Positions 1 to 13,693 of a DNA stretch of 64,000 nt are shown here, piece by piece. The stretch is from Gordonia sp. SID5947 (GTDB lineage Bacteria; Actinomycetota; Actinomycetes; Mycobacteriales; Mycobacteriaceae): NCBI RefSeq assembly GCF_009862785.1, contig NZ_WWHU01000001.1, positions 186,001-250,000 of the forward strand, in the 5' to 3' direction. Numbering within the stretch: the stretch's first letter is position 1; the number at the start of each line of letters is the position of its first letter. Made by a program: the position numbers and the translations under genes. The notes below the pieces were generated by a model. It had not been told where the DNA came from. It worked only from the letters and a program-made list of their open reading frames with translations, and did not search any database.

Positions 1-140
1 TGGTGCCGTATCTGTACCGGTTCGAGCTGATGGGCACCGCCGACGACGTCGAACGGGTGCGTGCGGGGCTGGCGGACTTCGTCCGTGGCCCCGCGTTCAC
101 CGATCCGCGGCACGCAGAGTTCAGTGCCGCACGCGCCTGA
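1..140 (+). CDS. nrdI: NrdI flavodoxin-like protein, C-terminal fragment
   Basis: Only the last 45 codons are inside the window (frame starting at base 3, stop at 138-140). The tail contains [15 protein letters not shown], which matches the conserved C-terminus of actinobacterial NrdI. NrdI is the flavodoxin-like protein that supplies the oxidant for assembling the dimanganese-tyrosyl cofactor of class Ib ribonucleotide reductase. Its position directly upstream of nrdE is the usual nrdHIEF order, so nrdH probably lies just outside the window. The identification rests on remembered similarity of this short tail plus the context; no other candidate fits. Confidence 0.85.
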   Translation, partial: VPYLYRFELMGTADDVERVRAGLADFVRGPAFTDPRHAEFSAARA

Positions 141-201
141 GTCTGTCTGACCCGCCGAGTAGCTTTTTCTCATAAGAACACCCAACTGCCAGGAGTCTTT
201 C

Positions 202-2397
202 GTGTCGCCAACCGCCGCCCCCGTCTCCGACACCGCGTCCGCCAGCCAGTCGGGCATCCACTCGGGGCCCGCCGGCCACGAGCCCGGCGAACTCGACTAC
301 CACGCCCTCAACGCGATGCTCAATCTGTACGACGTGGACGGCAAGATCCAGTTCGACAAGGATCGCGAGGCCGCCCACCAGTACTTCCTGCAGCACGTCA
401 ACCAGAACACCGTCTTCTTCCACGACCTCGACGAGAAGCTCGACTACCTCGTCGAGGAGAACTACTACGAGCCGCAGGTCCTGGAGCGATACGACCGCGA
501 GTTCGTGAAACTCCTGTTCGGCCACGCGTATTCGAAGAAGTTCCGGTTCCCGACCTTCCTGGGAGCGTTCAAGTACTACACGAGCTATACGCTCAAGACC
601 TTCGACGGCAAGCGTTACCTCGAGCGGTTCGAGGACCGCGTGTGCATGGTCGCGCTCACGCTGGCCGACGGTGACACGGCCCTGGCGCGCAATCTCGTCG
701 ACGAGATCATCGAGGGCCGCTTCCAGCCGGCGACCCCGACCTTCCTCAACTCGGGTAAGAAGCAGCGGGGCGAGCCGGTCTCGTGCTTCCTGCTGCGCAT
801 CGAGGACAACATGGAGTCGATCGGCCGGTCGATCAACTCGGCGTTGCAGCTCTCCAAGCGCGGCGGCGGAGTCGCCTTGTTGCTCAGCAACATTCGTGAG
901 CACGGAGCGCCGATCAAGAAGATCGAGAACCAGAGCTCGGGCGTCATCCCGATCATGAAGCTGCTCGAGGACTCGTTCTCCTACGCAAATCAGCTCGGCG
1001 CTCGCCAGGGTGCCGGAGCGGTGTACCTGCACGCCCATCACCCGGACATCTATCGCTTCCTCGACACCAAGCGGGAGAATGCGGACGAGAAGATCCGCAT
1101 CAAGACGCTGTCGCTCGGCGTGGTGATCCCCGACATCACCTTCCGGCTCGCCAAAGACAACGACGACATGTACCTGTTCAGCCCGTACGACGTCGAACGC
1201 GTCTACGGCGTCCCGTTCGCCGACGTCAACGTCACGGACAAGTACCACGAGATGGTCGAGGACCGTCGAATCCGTAAGACCAAGATCAAGGCGCGCGAGT
1301 TCTTCCAGACGCTCGCCGAGCTCCAGTTCGAGTCGGGCTATCCCTACATCATGTTCGAGGACACGGTGAACCGTGCGAACCCGATCGACGGCAAGATCAC
1401 GCATTCGAACCTCTGCTCGGAGATCTTGCAGGTCTCGACGGCATCCACCTTCAACGACGATCTGTCCTATTCGCACGTGGGTAAAGACATCTCGTGCAAC
1501 CTGGGCTCGCTGAACATTGCCAAGACGATGGATTCGCCGGACATCGGTCAGACCATCGAGACCGCGATCCGAGGGCTGACCGCGGTCAGTGATCAGACCG
1601 CGATCACCTCGGTCCCGTCGATCGAGAAGGGCAACAACGACTCCCACGCGATCGGCCTCGGGCAGATGAACCTGCACGGCTATCTCGCACGTGAGCGGAT
1701 CTTCTACGGCAGTGACGAGGGTGTCGACTTCACCAACATCTACTTCTACACAGTGCTCTTCCACGCCTTGCGTGCGTCGAACCGGATCGCACGGGAACGC
1801 GGTCGACCGTTCGCCGGTTTCGAGCGCTCCGCGTACGCCAGTGGCGAGTTCTTCGACAAGTACATCACCAAGTCGTGGGAGCCCGAGACCCAGAAGGTCC
1901 GGGACCTGTTCGGCGAGGCCGGGATTCACATCCCGAGCCAAGACGACTGGCGGGAGCTGAAGGAGGCCGTGCAGCGCGACGGCATCTACAACCAGAACCT
2001 GCAGGCCGTTCCGCCGACCGGTTCGATCAGCTACATCAACCACTCGACGAGCTCGATCCACCCGGTGGCCGCCAAGGTCGAGATCCGCAAGGAAGGCAAG
2101 ATCGGTCGCGTCTACTACCCGGCGCCCTACATGACCAACGACAACCTGGAGTACTACCAGGATGCGTACGAGATCGGGTACGAGAAGATCATCGACACCT
2201 ACGCGGCCGCGACGCAGCACGTCGACCAGGGACTGAGTCTGACGCTGTTCTTCAAGGACACCGCCAGTACCCGGGACGTCAACAAGGCGCAGATCTACGC
2301 ATGGCGCAAGGGGATCAAGACGCTGTACTACATCCGTCTGCGTCAGTTGGCGTTGGAGGGTACCGAGGTGGAGGGCTGCGTCAGTTGCATGCTGTGA
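202..2397 (+). CDS. nrdE: Class Ib ribonucleotide reductase, alpha (catalytic) subunit
   Basis: This 731-residue protein reduces ribonucleoside diphosphates to deoxyribonucleotides, working with NrdF and with electrons from NrdH. Family hallmarks are visible: the active-site disulfide cysteines (VSCFLL, Cys near 195, and ISCNLGSLN, Cys near 432), the NLCSE block near residues 403-407 that carries the catalytic Asn, Cys and Glu, and the C-terminal shuttle pair in GCVSCML (Cys726, Cys729). The length is normal for NrdE. The GTG start is preceded by AGGAG at 191-195, six bases upstream. It lies 61 bases after nrdI and 48 before nrdF, so the three probably form one operon. Confidence 0.97.
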   Translation: MSPTAAPVSDTASASQSGIHSGPAGHEPGELDYHALNAMLNLYDVDGKIQFDKDREAAHQYFLQHVNQNTVFFHDLDEKLDYLVEENYYEPQVLERYDREFVKLLFGHAYSKKFRFPTFLGAFKYYTSYTLKTFDGKRYLERFEDRVCMVALTLADGDTALARNLVDEIIEGRFQPATPTFLNSGKKQRGEPVSCFLLRIEDNMESIGRSINSALQLSKRGGGVALLLSNIREHGAPIKKIENQSSGVIPIMKLLEDSFSYANQLGARQGAGAVYLHAHHPDIYRFLDTKRENADEKIRIKTLSLGVVIPDITFRLAKDNDDMYLFSPYDVERVYGVPFADVNVTDKYHEMVEDRRIRKTKIKAREFFQTLAELQFESGYPYIMFEDTVNRANPIDGKITHSNLCSEILQVSTASTFNDDLSYSHVGKDISCNLGSLNIAKTMDSPDIGQTIETAIRGLTAVSDQTAITSVPSIEKGNNDSHAIGLGQMNLHGYLARERIFYGSDEGVDFTNIYFYTVLFHALRASNRIARERGRPFAGFERSAYASGEFFDKYITKSWEPETQKVRDLFGEAGIHIPSQDDWRELKEAVQRDGIYNQNLQAVPPTGSISYINHSTSSIHPVAAKVEIRKEGKIGRVYYPAPYMTNDNLEYYQDAYEIGYEKIIDTYAAATQHVDQGLSLTLFFKDTASTRDVNKAQIYAWRKGIKTLYYIRLRQLALEGTEVEGCVSCML

Positions 2398-3450
<1,053 letters not shown>

Positions 3451-3462
3451 TCCCTCAATCGA

Positions 3463-3507
3463 TTTCGTAGCACGAGTCCGCGCCGGCCGCGGATTCGTGC
3501 TACGAAA
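3463..3507. terminator. Bidirectional hairpin terminator between nrdF and the SWIM gene
   Basis: Two 20-base arms (3463-3482 and 3488-3507) are complementary except for one G-T wobble and enclose a 5-base loop. The outer ends are TTTCGTAGC and GCTACGAAA, so a short T run is present on either strand. It sits between convergent genes, 13 bases after the nrdF stop and 4 bases from the stop of the minus-strand gene, and can serve both. Confidence 0.85.
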
Positions 3508-3510
3508 CGG

Positions 3511-4305
3511 TCAGTGGTCGCTGTCGCGCAACAGCTCGTAGAGCTCGTCTAGCAGATCGAGGGTCTCGCCGACGTCGGCGGGTGCGACGCCGGAAGCGCG
3601 CAGTGCCTTGCGTAGAGCATCGGCGTCGAGATCCATGAGTGGGTTGCGCCGCGGCGGGTTCGGCAGGGGTGGCAGCACTGCGTTGGTGCCATAGAAGTCG
3701 ACTACGGGTGCCGGCGCCTGATCGCGCGGTGTCGCATCGTCGGCCGAACCCGCCCGTCCCACCTCGGTCGCGGCAGACAGCAACGTGGCCAGGTCCGTGC
3801 CCATGACCGTCAGCACGGTGACCGCGCTGCGGTCGATCTCGGCCGCCACCTCATAGGCGACGCACAACACATGGATGCAGCGAGGTGATTCGTCGGGACA
3901 TGTGCAGTCTGCGGCGATATCGGCAGATTCGGTGGGCAGCAGCAGTTCGCCCACCGCACTGGGCTGTTCGCCGCGGGCGAGCGCCATCAGGTCACCCGTG
4001 GCATCACGAGCCCGGAGCAGGGCGATGACCGTCGGCACGTCGATGGGTCGCATGGTGAGCGTCACCTCGAACGGATCGAGCTGACTGCCCCGTACCGCAG
4101 CCGTCACCACGGCGTCCGAGATCTGTAGACGCTCGGCATGGTGATCCCGAAAGTAGCGGCGGGCCTGGGTGATCCGCCGCCGGTCAGCATCGCCGGAGTG
4201 CACACCCTCCACCACGTCGACAAACGCGCGTCCCCACCGGCTCAGGCCGTATCCGCGAGTGGAGCCGAGACGTCCCCCGACCCGGCGCTCGCTGCCCCGG
4301 CTCAT
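3511..4305 (-). CDS. SWIM zinc-finger domain protein
   Basis: The product has 264 residues. The diagnostic part is a SWIM zinc finger, CxC-x(n)-CxH, in the segment CTCPDESPRCIHVLC near residues 133-147. SWIM domains bind DNA or protein and in bacteria are often encoded next to, or fused with, SNF2 helicases. The ATG overlaps the stop codon of the upstream SNF2 gene (ATGA at 4302-4305), indicating translational coupling and a shared complex or process. The C-terminus contains a Pro-rich stretch (PPLPNPPRRNP) and ends with a Leu-rich helix. A longer open frame extends upstream to 4548, but this overlaps the helicase and is rejected. The cellular role is not known. Confidence 0.85.
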   Translation of the reverse strand: MSRGSERRVGGRLGSTRGYGLSRWGRAFVDVVEGVHSGDADRRRITQARRYFRDHHAERLQISDAVVTAAVRGSQLDPFEVTLTMRPIDVPTVIALLRARDATGDLMALARGEQPSAVGELLLPTESADIAADCTCPDESPRCIHVLCVAYEVAAEIDRSAVTVLTVMGTDLATLLSAATEVGRAGSADDATPRDQAPAPVVDFYGTNAVLPPLPNPPRRNPLMDLDADALRKALRASGVAPADVGETLDLLDELYELLRDSDH

Positions 4306-7243
4306 TCGCTCACCGCATCGTCGCGCAGGCGGAACAGGTCGAAGAGTTCGTCGTTGCCGAGGTCGGACAGCCAGTTCTCGCCGGAGCTGACGGTCAACCG
4401 GGAGAGTTCGCGCTTCGCCGAGATCATCTCGTCGATCCGTTCCTCGAGCGTGCCCACGCAGAGGAACCGATGGACCTGCACACGCTGCTGTTGTCCGATC
4501 CGGTAGGCGCGGTCGGTCGCCTGGTCTTCGACCGCGGGATTCCACCAACGGTCGATGTGCACCACGTGATTGGCCGCCGTGAGGTTCAGGCCGGTGCCGC
4601 CGGCCTTCAGGGTGGCGATCATCGCGGGCGGTCCGTCGCCGCCCTGGAACCGGGCGACCATCTGATCGCGCTCACGGCGGGTACGTCCTCCATGCAGCAC
4701 CGGTACGGGCTCACCGAGGTAGGGCGCCAGCCATTCCGACAACAGATCACCGAAGGCGGCGAACTGGGTGAACACCAGCGCCTGATCGCCTTCGGCGGCA
4801 GCCGTGGTCAGGATGTCCACCAGCAACTCGACCTTGCCGGAGCGATGCCGGTTGCGGCGCAACAGATCCGAGCCGTCGGCGAGGTAGTGCGCGGGATGGT
4901 TGCAGACCTGTTTCAGGCGGGTCAGAGCGGCCAGGATGTTCCGTCGCCGGATGGTCCGCTGCTGCTTGCTCCGCAACGCGTCCATGAGCTCGTCGATGAC
5001 CGCACGGTACAACGCGGCCTGCTCGACGGTCAGATTGGCCCGGACGGTGATGTCGGTCTTCTCTGGCAGGTCCGAGATGATGGTCGGGTCCGTCTTCTCC
5101 CGGCGCAGGATGAACGGACGGGTGAGCGCGCTCAGCCTGCGGACCGCGGCCGGGTCCCGGTCACGCTCGATGGGTTCGGCGAATCTCGCCCGAAAACGGG
5201 ACGCAGAACCGAGGAGCCCGGGGTTGACCAGATCGATCACCGCGCGCAGGTCCTCGAGCCGATTCTCGACGGGGGTCCCGGTCAGCGCGATGCGATGGTC
5301 CGCCGGGACCGCGCGAATCGCCTTGGCCGCCTTGGTGGCGACGTTCTTGACGTGCTGCGCCTCATCGACGACGACGCGCCTCCATCGATGAGCACTGAGC
5401 AGGTCGCGGTCGCGCGTCGCGATGGCGAAGGTGGTGAGCACGACGTCGGCGCCGGCGTGAACCGCCCCGAAACCACTGCCGGCGGTCCGGGTGGTCCCGT
5501 GATGGACCGCCACCCGCAGATCGGGGGCGAAGCGGGCGATCTCACGCTCCCAGTTGCCCACCACCGACATCGGACAGATGATCAGCGTCGGCCGACGGGC
5601 GGCGGTGTCGGTGTCCGTCTCCTGCTCGTGGCACAGCAGCGCGATCACCTGCACGGTCTTTCCGAGGCCCATGTCGTCGGCGAGGACCCCGCCGATGCGG
5701 TGGGTGGTCAGGTGGTGGAGCCAGTCCAGACCGCGTTGCTGATAGGGCCGGAGCTCGGCGCGCAGCGACGGGGGGACGGTGATCGGCGTGGGTCGTAGCG
5801 TCCCACCGTTGGCGATGTCGTCGAGCCAGGAGAGTCCCTCGATCGATGTCACGGGGACGGGAACCGTGTCGACGACGAGATTGAAGAGTGCACCCATGTC
5901 CGCCGGCTGGTCCGACGCTGCCAGAGCGCGCTGCGCGACGACGAACGCGGCCGCCCTGGTGAGGGCGCCGCCCTCGGCGCGTACCCAGACCCCGCGGATC
6001 TTCACCAGGTCACCCTGCCGGCGGGCGAGGTCGGCCAGGTCGGCGTCGGACAGGGTCTGGGCGGCCGGGTCGTCGCCGAGGGCCAGACGCCACTCGAACT
6101 CGCCGACCTCGGCCACCCCGATCTGCGCGGCCCGGCCGCTGCTGGTCGCCACCGGCCGTGCGCGCAACCCCAGCGCCGGACGCACTTCGGCGATCGTGCG
6201 GGGAGCAGCACCGGACAACCGGCGTCGGTCAGGAGGGCGGCGCCACCGGCGAAGAGCTTCTCCACCATCGGAGTGGTCAGCAGGAAGTCGAGGGTGTGCC
6301 GGTCCGGCTCCGCCTGTGACAACTCGGGGAAGGCCCGTACGGCGGCCGCGAGCCCGGTGGTCACCCGATCGAGCTCATGTCCGTCAAGTCGATGCGGTAT
6401 CACCTGCAGGATCTGGCCATCGGATGCCCGTCGGCACACCTCCAACCGCCACAGGGCGGTGCCGGGGCCACCGGACCCGAACTCGTCGACGGGCTCGTCC
6501 TCCGGCTCGTGCAGGCGCAGCACGATGGCGGAATCATCTTGTGGAGCAGCATTGTTCCAGTGCGTCCAGGAGGCGGACGCGCTTCGCAGTCGTGCGCGGC
6601 GATCAGCGTCGAGCTCCGGCGGGTCGGGGAGCAGTGCGCGCACCAGCCATTCGGATGCCTGTCCCTCGACGGTGGTGCGTCCGGCGGACGCCAACCGTGC
6701 GCGGCATTCGTGGTCGACGAGTTCCCCGAGCAGATCGGTGATCGCATCTATACCGCCGTTCTCCGTCACCAGTGCCGGTGCGGTGGCGGAGACGACGGCC
6801 ATCCAGCTCTGCCAGGAGGAGGTCGGAACGGGCTGCCATCGCAGCATCGGCTCACCGTCGATCTCGGCGACGCCCGGGGCGACGGCACCGGCGGCGACGT
6901 TGGCTCGTACACCGTCGAGCAGGTACCGGTACCAGCGGATCTCGCCACTGACGGTTTGCGGTCGGGTGAGATCGAGGAACGCCACACCGGAAGCGGCGCC
7001 GAGTGTCATCGTCGGGACGAACTCACGCCCCCCGGATGCACCGATGATCGCCAGTTCCCGACGAGCGCGTCGTCGGGCCAGGTGGTCGGCGAGCGTTTCA
7101 GGCAGGTCGCCATGGCAGCCGCCCGGCGCCCACCACAGCGCAAGACCGATGCCCGGCCGCCAGAGCGCGTGCAGGGGCAGGGTCGGGGAGGGGTCCGCGG
7201 TCGAGCTCGCGGTCGACCTATTTCGTGGTGAATCGAGAGGCAT
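4302..7243 (-). CDS. SNF2-family DNA helicase/ATPase (broken by one-base deletion near 6200)
   Basis: This is a SNF2/RapA-type ATPase of about 980 residues once repaired. The N-terminal frame (7243 down to about 6204) begins LHALWRPGIGLALWW, a typical start for this family. The C-terminal frame carries Walker A (DDMGLGKT), the DEAQH box, SNF2 motif III (ALTGTPVENR), and the helicase C block with VLHGGRTRRERD and DRAYRIGQ. The two frames join if one base is restored to the GGGG run at 6200-6203 (CCCC on the coding strand), giving ...CPVLLPRTIAEVRP. It is coupled to the downstream SWIM gene. Such proteins remodel nucleic-acid complexes; a precise role is not inferable. A genuine pseudogene is possible, but five other identical-type breaks nearby point to sequence error. 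Confidence 0.88.
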
Positions 7244-7312
7244 CGAGGATCATGACCACCCTAGCGTCGGCCATGAGGTGCAGGTCGACCGTCAACCGGG
7301 GACGGCAGATGG

Positions 7313-8071
7313 TCAACGCCAGTCGGCGAGCAGATCCGTCGCCCGCTGCGCGAGGCTCATCTGCCAGAGCGGTCCGAAGCTGATGCGTCCGACCCCGAGT
7401 TCGGCGAAATGCGCGCGGGAACCGTCGGCCGGGTTCCCGATGGCGTTGACCGGCAGCGGCAACTCGGCGCACAGTCGCCGCTGGACGTCGTCGGTGTGGA
7501 ATCCGACCGGGTAGAGGGAACTGGCGCCGGCGTCGGCGCACAAGATCAACCTCGCGACCGCGCGGTCGACCCGGTCGGCCTCGTCGCCGACCTGTTTGAG
7601 GAACAGATCCGTCCGCGCGTTGATGACCATCGGCACGCCGGCCGCGTCGGCTGCGGCACGCAATGCGCCGACCAGGTCCGCGTGTTCGGAGGCCTCGCGG
7701 AGACGACCCCCCTCGGAGTGCACGGTGTCCTCGATGTTCAGGCCGACGGCGCCGGCCTCCAGCAGTCCGTCGATGAGACGCTCGGGTGTCTCGGCGTAAC
7801 CGGACTCGATGTCGATGGACAGTGGCACCTCGACCGCGGCGCTGATCTGACGCACCCGAGTGAGCAACTCGTCGAACGTCATGCCCTCGTTGTCGGGCCG
7901 TCCGATCGAGTCGGCGACCGGGTGGCTACCCACCGTGAGCGCCGCGAAGCCGCCGCCGACCGCGAGTCCGGCCGACCACGCGTCCCAGACGGTCGGAAAC
8001 ACCCCTGGGTCGCCGGGCCGGTGCAGATCGAGCAGTTCCCGGGCCTGTGCGGCCAGATCACGAGTTGCCAT
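7313..8071 (-). CDS. Isocitrate lyase/PEP mutase-family protein
   Basis: The product has 252 residues and a TIM-barrel of the isocitrate lyase/phosphoenolpyruvate mutase superfamily. Visible family segments are VWDAWSAGLA near the N-terminus, SIDIESGY (metal-binding Asp region), GLNIEDT, VINARTDLF and the C-terminal RISFGPLWQ. The catalytic KKCGH loop of true isocitrate lyases is absent, so it is not a glyoxylate-cycle enzyme; members of this subgroup cleave or rearrange C-C or C-P bonds of unknown 2-oxo substrates. Its start overlaps the end of the upstream lipoprotein gene by 14 bases, so the two are co-transcribed, although no shared function is obvious. Confidence 0.85.
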   Translation of the reverse strand: MATRDLAAQARELLDLHRPGDPGVFPTVWDAWSAGLAVGGGFAALTVGSHPVADSIGRPDNEGMTFDELLTRVRQISAAVEVPLSIDIESGYAETPERLIDGLLEAGAVGLNIEDTVHSEGGRLREASEHADLVGALRAAADAAGVPMVINARTDLFLKQVGDEADRVDRAVARLILCADAGASSLYPVGFHTDDVQRRLCAELPLPVNAIGNPADGSRAHFAELGVGRISFGPLWQMSLAQRATDLLADWR

Positions 8072-9026
8072 CGAGGGACCCCTTCAGGTCGTTGAGCACC
8101 AGCCAGGCGGCCGCCAAGCCGGACGTTCCGTACCAGATCTGGTCATCGACGGAGAGGACTCGCTTCCACGTCGGCGCACCCATGTCCAGCCAGCGATCGC
8201 TCAGCAGCACCTCTTTTCCGTGCTCGAGTCCGCGCTCGTCCTGGAAGCTCACGTAGATGAGATCGCCGTCGGCGTCCGTGAAGTTCTCGTCGGTGACGGT
8301 GAACGAGCGCAGGGAGCGCTGTGGCTCGGGCCGCTGTACCCCGATCTCCGACAGGATCTGGCCGGCGAAGGTGCCCGTCCCGGCGATCATCTCGGAATCC
8401 CCCGTGAACCGGACCAGTGAGACCTGGCTGTGCTGGGCGTCCATACGACGCCCGGTCTTCTGCGTCTCGGTGTGGAATTCGTCGAGTAGTCGTGTGCCCG
8501 CTGACGACCGGCCCAGCGCGTCGGCGACGGCCTGGAACCGCTCTTTCCAACCGCCCGGCGCGATCGTCGCGACGCGCGCGTCACCGAAGGCCTTCGCGGC
8601 CGCCTCTGTCTGTGGCGTCGCGAGCACCACGTCGGGCTTCGCGGCGGCCACGGCGTCGGCACCGGGAGTGGACCCGATGGTGGGTACCGCCCCCAGTTGG
8701 GGGCCGAGATATTCGGGGACGCTGCCCGGCGCGGCCGCGACAGCGGTGACCTTGGGCCCGATCCCGAGCGCGCAGACCGCGTCGAGCAAGGCAGGGTCTG
8801 TCACCACGATCCGTGTCACATCGGTGACACCGTCGTCGGGTGCGGTGGGCGCGAGGCAGGTGCGCGTGAGGTCACGGTCGGCGTTGACGATGTTCACCTC
8901 GGCCACCCGCGTGGTGACGGTGGAGATCGGCTGACCCTGGGGATCTGTCAGCGGTGCGTCGTCGCTGCATCCGGCGACGGCCACCAGGACGGCGATCGAC
9001 GACATGGTCCCGATCACCCGAGCCAT
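8058..9026 (-). CDS. FecB-like ABC-transporter substrate-binding lipoprotein
   Basis: The product has 322 residues and is a cluster-A (TroA/FecB-type) solute-binding protein. The N-terminus MARVIGTMSSIAVLVAVAGC is a lipoprotein signal with lipobox VAGC, so the mature protein is anchored outside the membrane. Typical segments include RIVVTDPALLDAVCALGIGPKVTAV and DAVAAAKPDVVLA. Its position next to ctaD matches M. tuberculosis fecB (Rv3044), which is associated with ferric-siderophore and heme binding; the ligand here is inference. No permease or ATPase gene is adjacent. The start at 9026 is chosen because it gives a clean signal peptide and has AAGGG upstream; an in-frame extension to 9080 is less likely. 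Confidence 0.88.
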   Translation of the reverse strand: MARVIGTMSSIAVLVAVAGCSDDAPLTDPQGQPISTVTTRVAEVNIVNADRDLTRTCLAPTAPDDGVTDVTRIVVTDPALLDAVCALGIGPKVTAVAAAPGSVPEYLGPQLGAVPTIGSTPGADAVAAAKPDVVLATPQTEAAAKAFGDARVATIAPGGWKERFQAVADALGRSSAGTRLLDEFHTETQKTGRRMDAQHSQVSLVRFTGDSEMIAGTGTFAGQILSEIGVQRPEPQRSLRSFTVTDENFTDADGDLIYVSFQDERGLEHGKEVLLSDRWLDMGAPTWKRVLSVDDQIWYGTSGLAAAWLVLNDLKGSLDGNS

Positions 9027-9364
9027 GCCCCGGGCCCTTCGATCCGACCGTTGTAACCGGGTTTCGCCGCTGCGATGCACGCGATCACGCTAGCACCGGA
9101 CCATCCATGGTCCCTGGGCGGTCGCGACACGTCACCGAAGACGTCCGGCGACGCCGCCCAGCGGTCCGCGCGTCGTCGTCGAAGCGGGTCCTGAACTGTG
9201 CCTATGGGCCTGCCCGGCCGTCGAATACGACGTATCGTAGGACCCACTCGGCCACTGCCCGTGTGAGGGTTTAGGATCAGTAACCAGCGCTCGCTTTGTT
9301 CATGTGGCGACCGCGGGGAGCGGCAGCTGACCGGCCCTGATCGGTTGCGCAACGAGGAGGATCT
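9027..9364. promoter_or_regulatory. Divergent intergenic region upstream of fecB-like gene and ctaD
   Basis: This 338-base stretch contains no convincing gene. It must hold the promoters of the divergent fecB-like and ctaD genes. A GAGGAGG ribosome-binding site at 9354-9360 serves ctaD. TAGGAT occurs at about 9272 as a possible -10 box, without a clear -35. Short open frames exist here but have no recognisable product. Confidence 0.5.
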
Positions 9365-12414
<3,050 letters not shown>

Positions 12415-12500
12415 GCGGCATGGTGTCGTGTTCCTTCAAGTCACCGACGTCGGTGCGGGGCATGATCGGATTGTCGGATCACACAGGGAAGGACGTTGCG

Positions 12501-12881
12501 ATGGCGAATGAACAAAAGGTAGGTGACCTGGCCATGGTCACGCTCGATTGTGCCGACGCTACGGTGTCGTCGGAGTTCTGGTCGGCGGTGCTGGGTTGGG
12601 AGATCACCGCGTCGGGCAGCGGGTACGCGATGCTGACCGGGACAGGTGCCGCGCTCGGTTTCGGTGAGATTCCCGACTACGTGCCGCCGGCGTGGCCGAA
12701 CCCCAACGGTTCCAAGCAGTTCCACTTCGATCTGGCCGTCGACGACCTCGACGCGGCGGCGGCGCGATGTGTCGAGCTCGGCGCGACGGTTCCGGCCGAA
12801 CAGCCCGGCGAGACCTGGCGGGTGCTGCTGGATCCCTCGGGCCATCCGTTCTGCCTGACGAAGGCAGAGAACTGGGGATGA
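12501..12881 (+). CDS. VOC (glyoxalase/bleomycin-resistance fold) protein
   Basis: The product has 126 residues and a single-module VOC fold (glyoxalase/dioxygenase superfamily), with the repeated beta-alpha-beta pattern GDLAMVTLDCADATVSSEFWSAVLGW, FHFDLAVDDLDAAAARCVELGA and LLDPSGHPFCLTK. Members bind a metal or a small hydrophobic ligand; the substrate is not predictable from sequence. The ATG has AGGGAAGGA at 12485-12493, which decides this start over an in-frame GTG/ATG extension from 12420. The stop overlaps the start of the downstream gene (ATGA), so the two are translationally coupled. Confidence 0.82.
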   Translation: MANEQKVGDLAMVTLDCADATVSSEFWSAVLGWEITASGSGYAMLTGTGAALGFGEIPDYVPPAWPNPNGSKQFHFDLAVDDLDAAAARCVELGATVPAEQPGETWRVLLDPSGHPFCLTKAENWG

Positions 12882-13636
12882 CCGACCCGGCGATCGAGGA
12901 CGACGCCGAGGATCCTTTCGACGACGCCTACCGGCGACTCGTGAGTTATGTCGGAGGCGGCGAGGACCCGGATGATCCGGGCGACGTGCTGGCCATGCAG
13001 ATGGTGGTCCGGATCGAGAAGGCCGATCCGCCGGACCGGACCGACCTGCTCACTGCTGCCGCACGTTCGGTGGCCATGCTGTGTCTCGATGACCGCGCGG
13101 GTGCCGACGGGCCGTGGTCACCGCCGATGGATGACTGGTGCGATGCGCGTATCCGCAAGATCGCCCGCCGTGCCCGCGGTGCCCAATGGGCGGCGGCGCA
13201 GGAGGTCTGGGGAGTGACCGTCGAGCACGGAGCGGCCGAGGCGCGCGCGATCGTGCCCGGCCGCGTCGGCGACGTCGACAAGCGCATCTCTCGGCTGCAG
13301 ATCGGGGGAACGGAGATCGGCGGGCAGGTGGATTCCGTCGCCCCGGACGCGGGGGTGTGTCTCTGGCTCAACCCCGGTCTCGAGATGACCGTCGGCAAGA
13401 CGGCCGCCCAGGTCGGTCACGGTGCGATGCTCGCGGTCACGCTGATGACCGTCGCGCAGGCGCGTGAATGGCGCAGGGCGGGATGTGATCTCGCGGTTCG
13501 CCGGGCCACGCCGCGGCGATGGGCAGACCTGCTCGACGCCGGGCCGGCAGGTCGTTCGGTCGCGGTCCGCGACGCCGGGTTCACCGAGATCGCACCAGGA
13601 TCGGTGACGGTGATCGCTGAGCTCGCCGACCGATGA
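12878..13636 (+). CDS. Peptidyl-tRNA hydrolase II (Pth2)-like protein
   Basis: The product has 252 residues. The recognisable part is the C-terminal Pth2 fold: MTVGKTAAQVGHGAMLA (about residues 170-187) carries the Lys and His of the Pth2 GKxAAQxxHA signature, followed by WRRAGCDLAVRRAT and a Pth2-like end with VRDAGFTEIAPGSVTVIA. Pth2 enzymes release amino acids or peptides from stalled peptidyl-tRNA. The roughly 150-residue N-terminal extension (acidic at first, then FDDAYRRLVSYVGGGEDPDDPGD-like helical segments) is not part of the classic archaeal/eukaryotic enzyme and its role is unknown. It is coupled to the VOC gene through ATGA at 12878-12881. Confidence 0.78.
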   Translation: MTDPAIEDDAEDPFDDAYRRLVSYVGGGEDPDDPGDVLAMQMVVRIEKADPPDRTDLLTAAARSVAMLCLDDRAGADGPWSPPMDDWCDARIRKIARRARGAQWAAAQEVWGVTVEHGAAEARAIVPGRVGDVDKRISRLQIGGTEIGGQVDSVAPDAGVCLWLNPGLEMTVGKTAAQVGHGAMLAVTLMTVAQAREWRRAGCDLAVRRATPRRWADLLDAGPAGRSVAVRDAGFTEIAPGSVTVIAELADR

Positions 13637-13693
13637 GCGTTCACGCGCGGCCACCCGTCTGAGTCGACGAGCGGTGCTTCGGTCCGTGGTGGT

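Noticed and set aside
4306..4548. 81-residue N-terminal extension of the SWIM protein
   Set aside because: It would overlap the helicase coding region; the ATGA junction gives a natural start.
9228..9245. Near-palindrome around ATACGACGTAT upstream of ctaD
   Set aside because: The central base breaks the symmetry and nothing around it resembles a promoter; likely chance.
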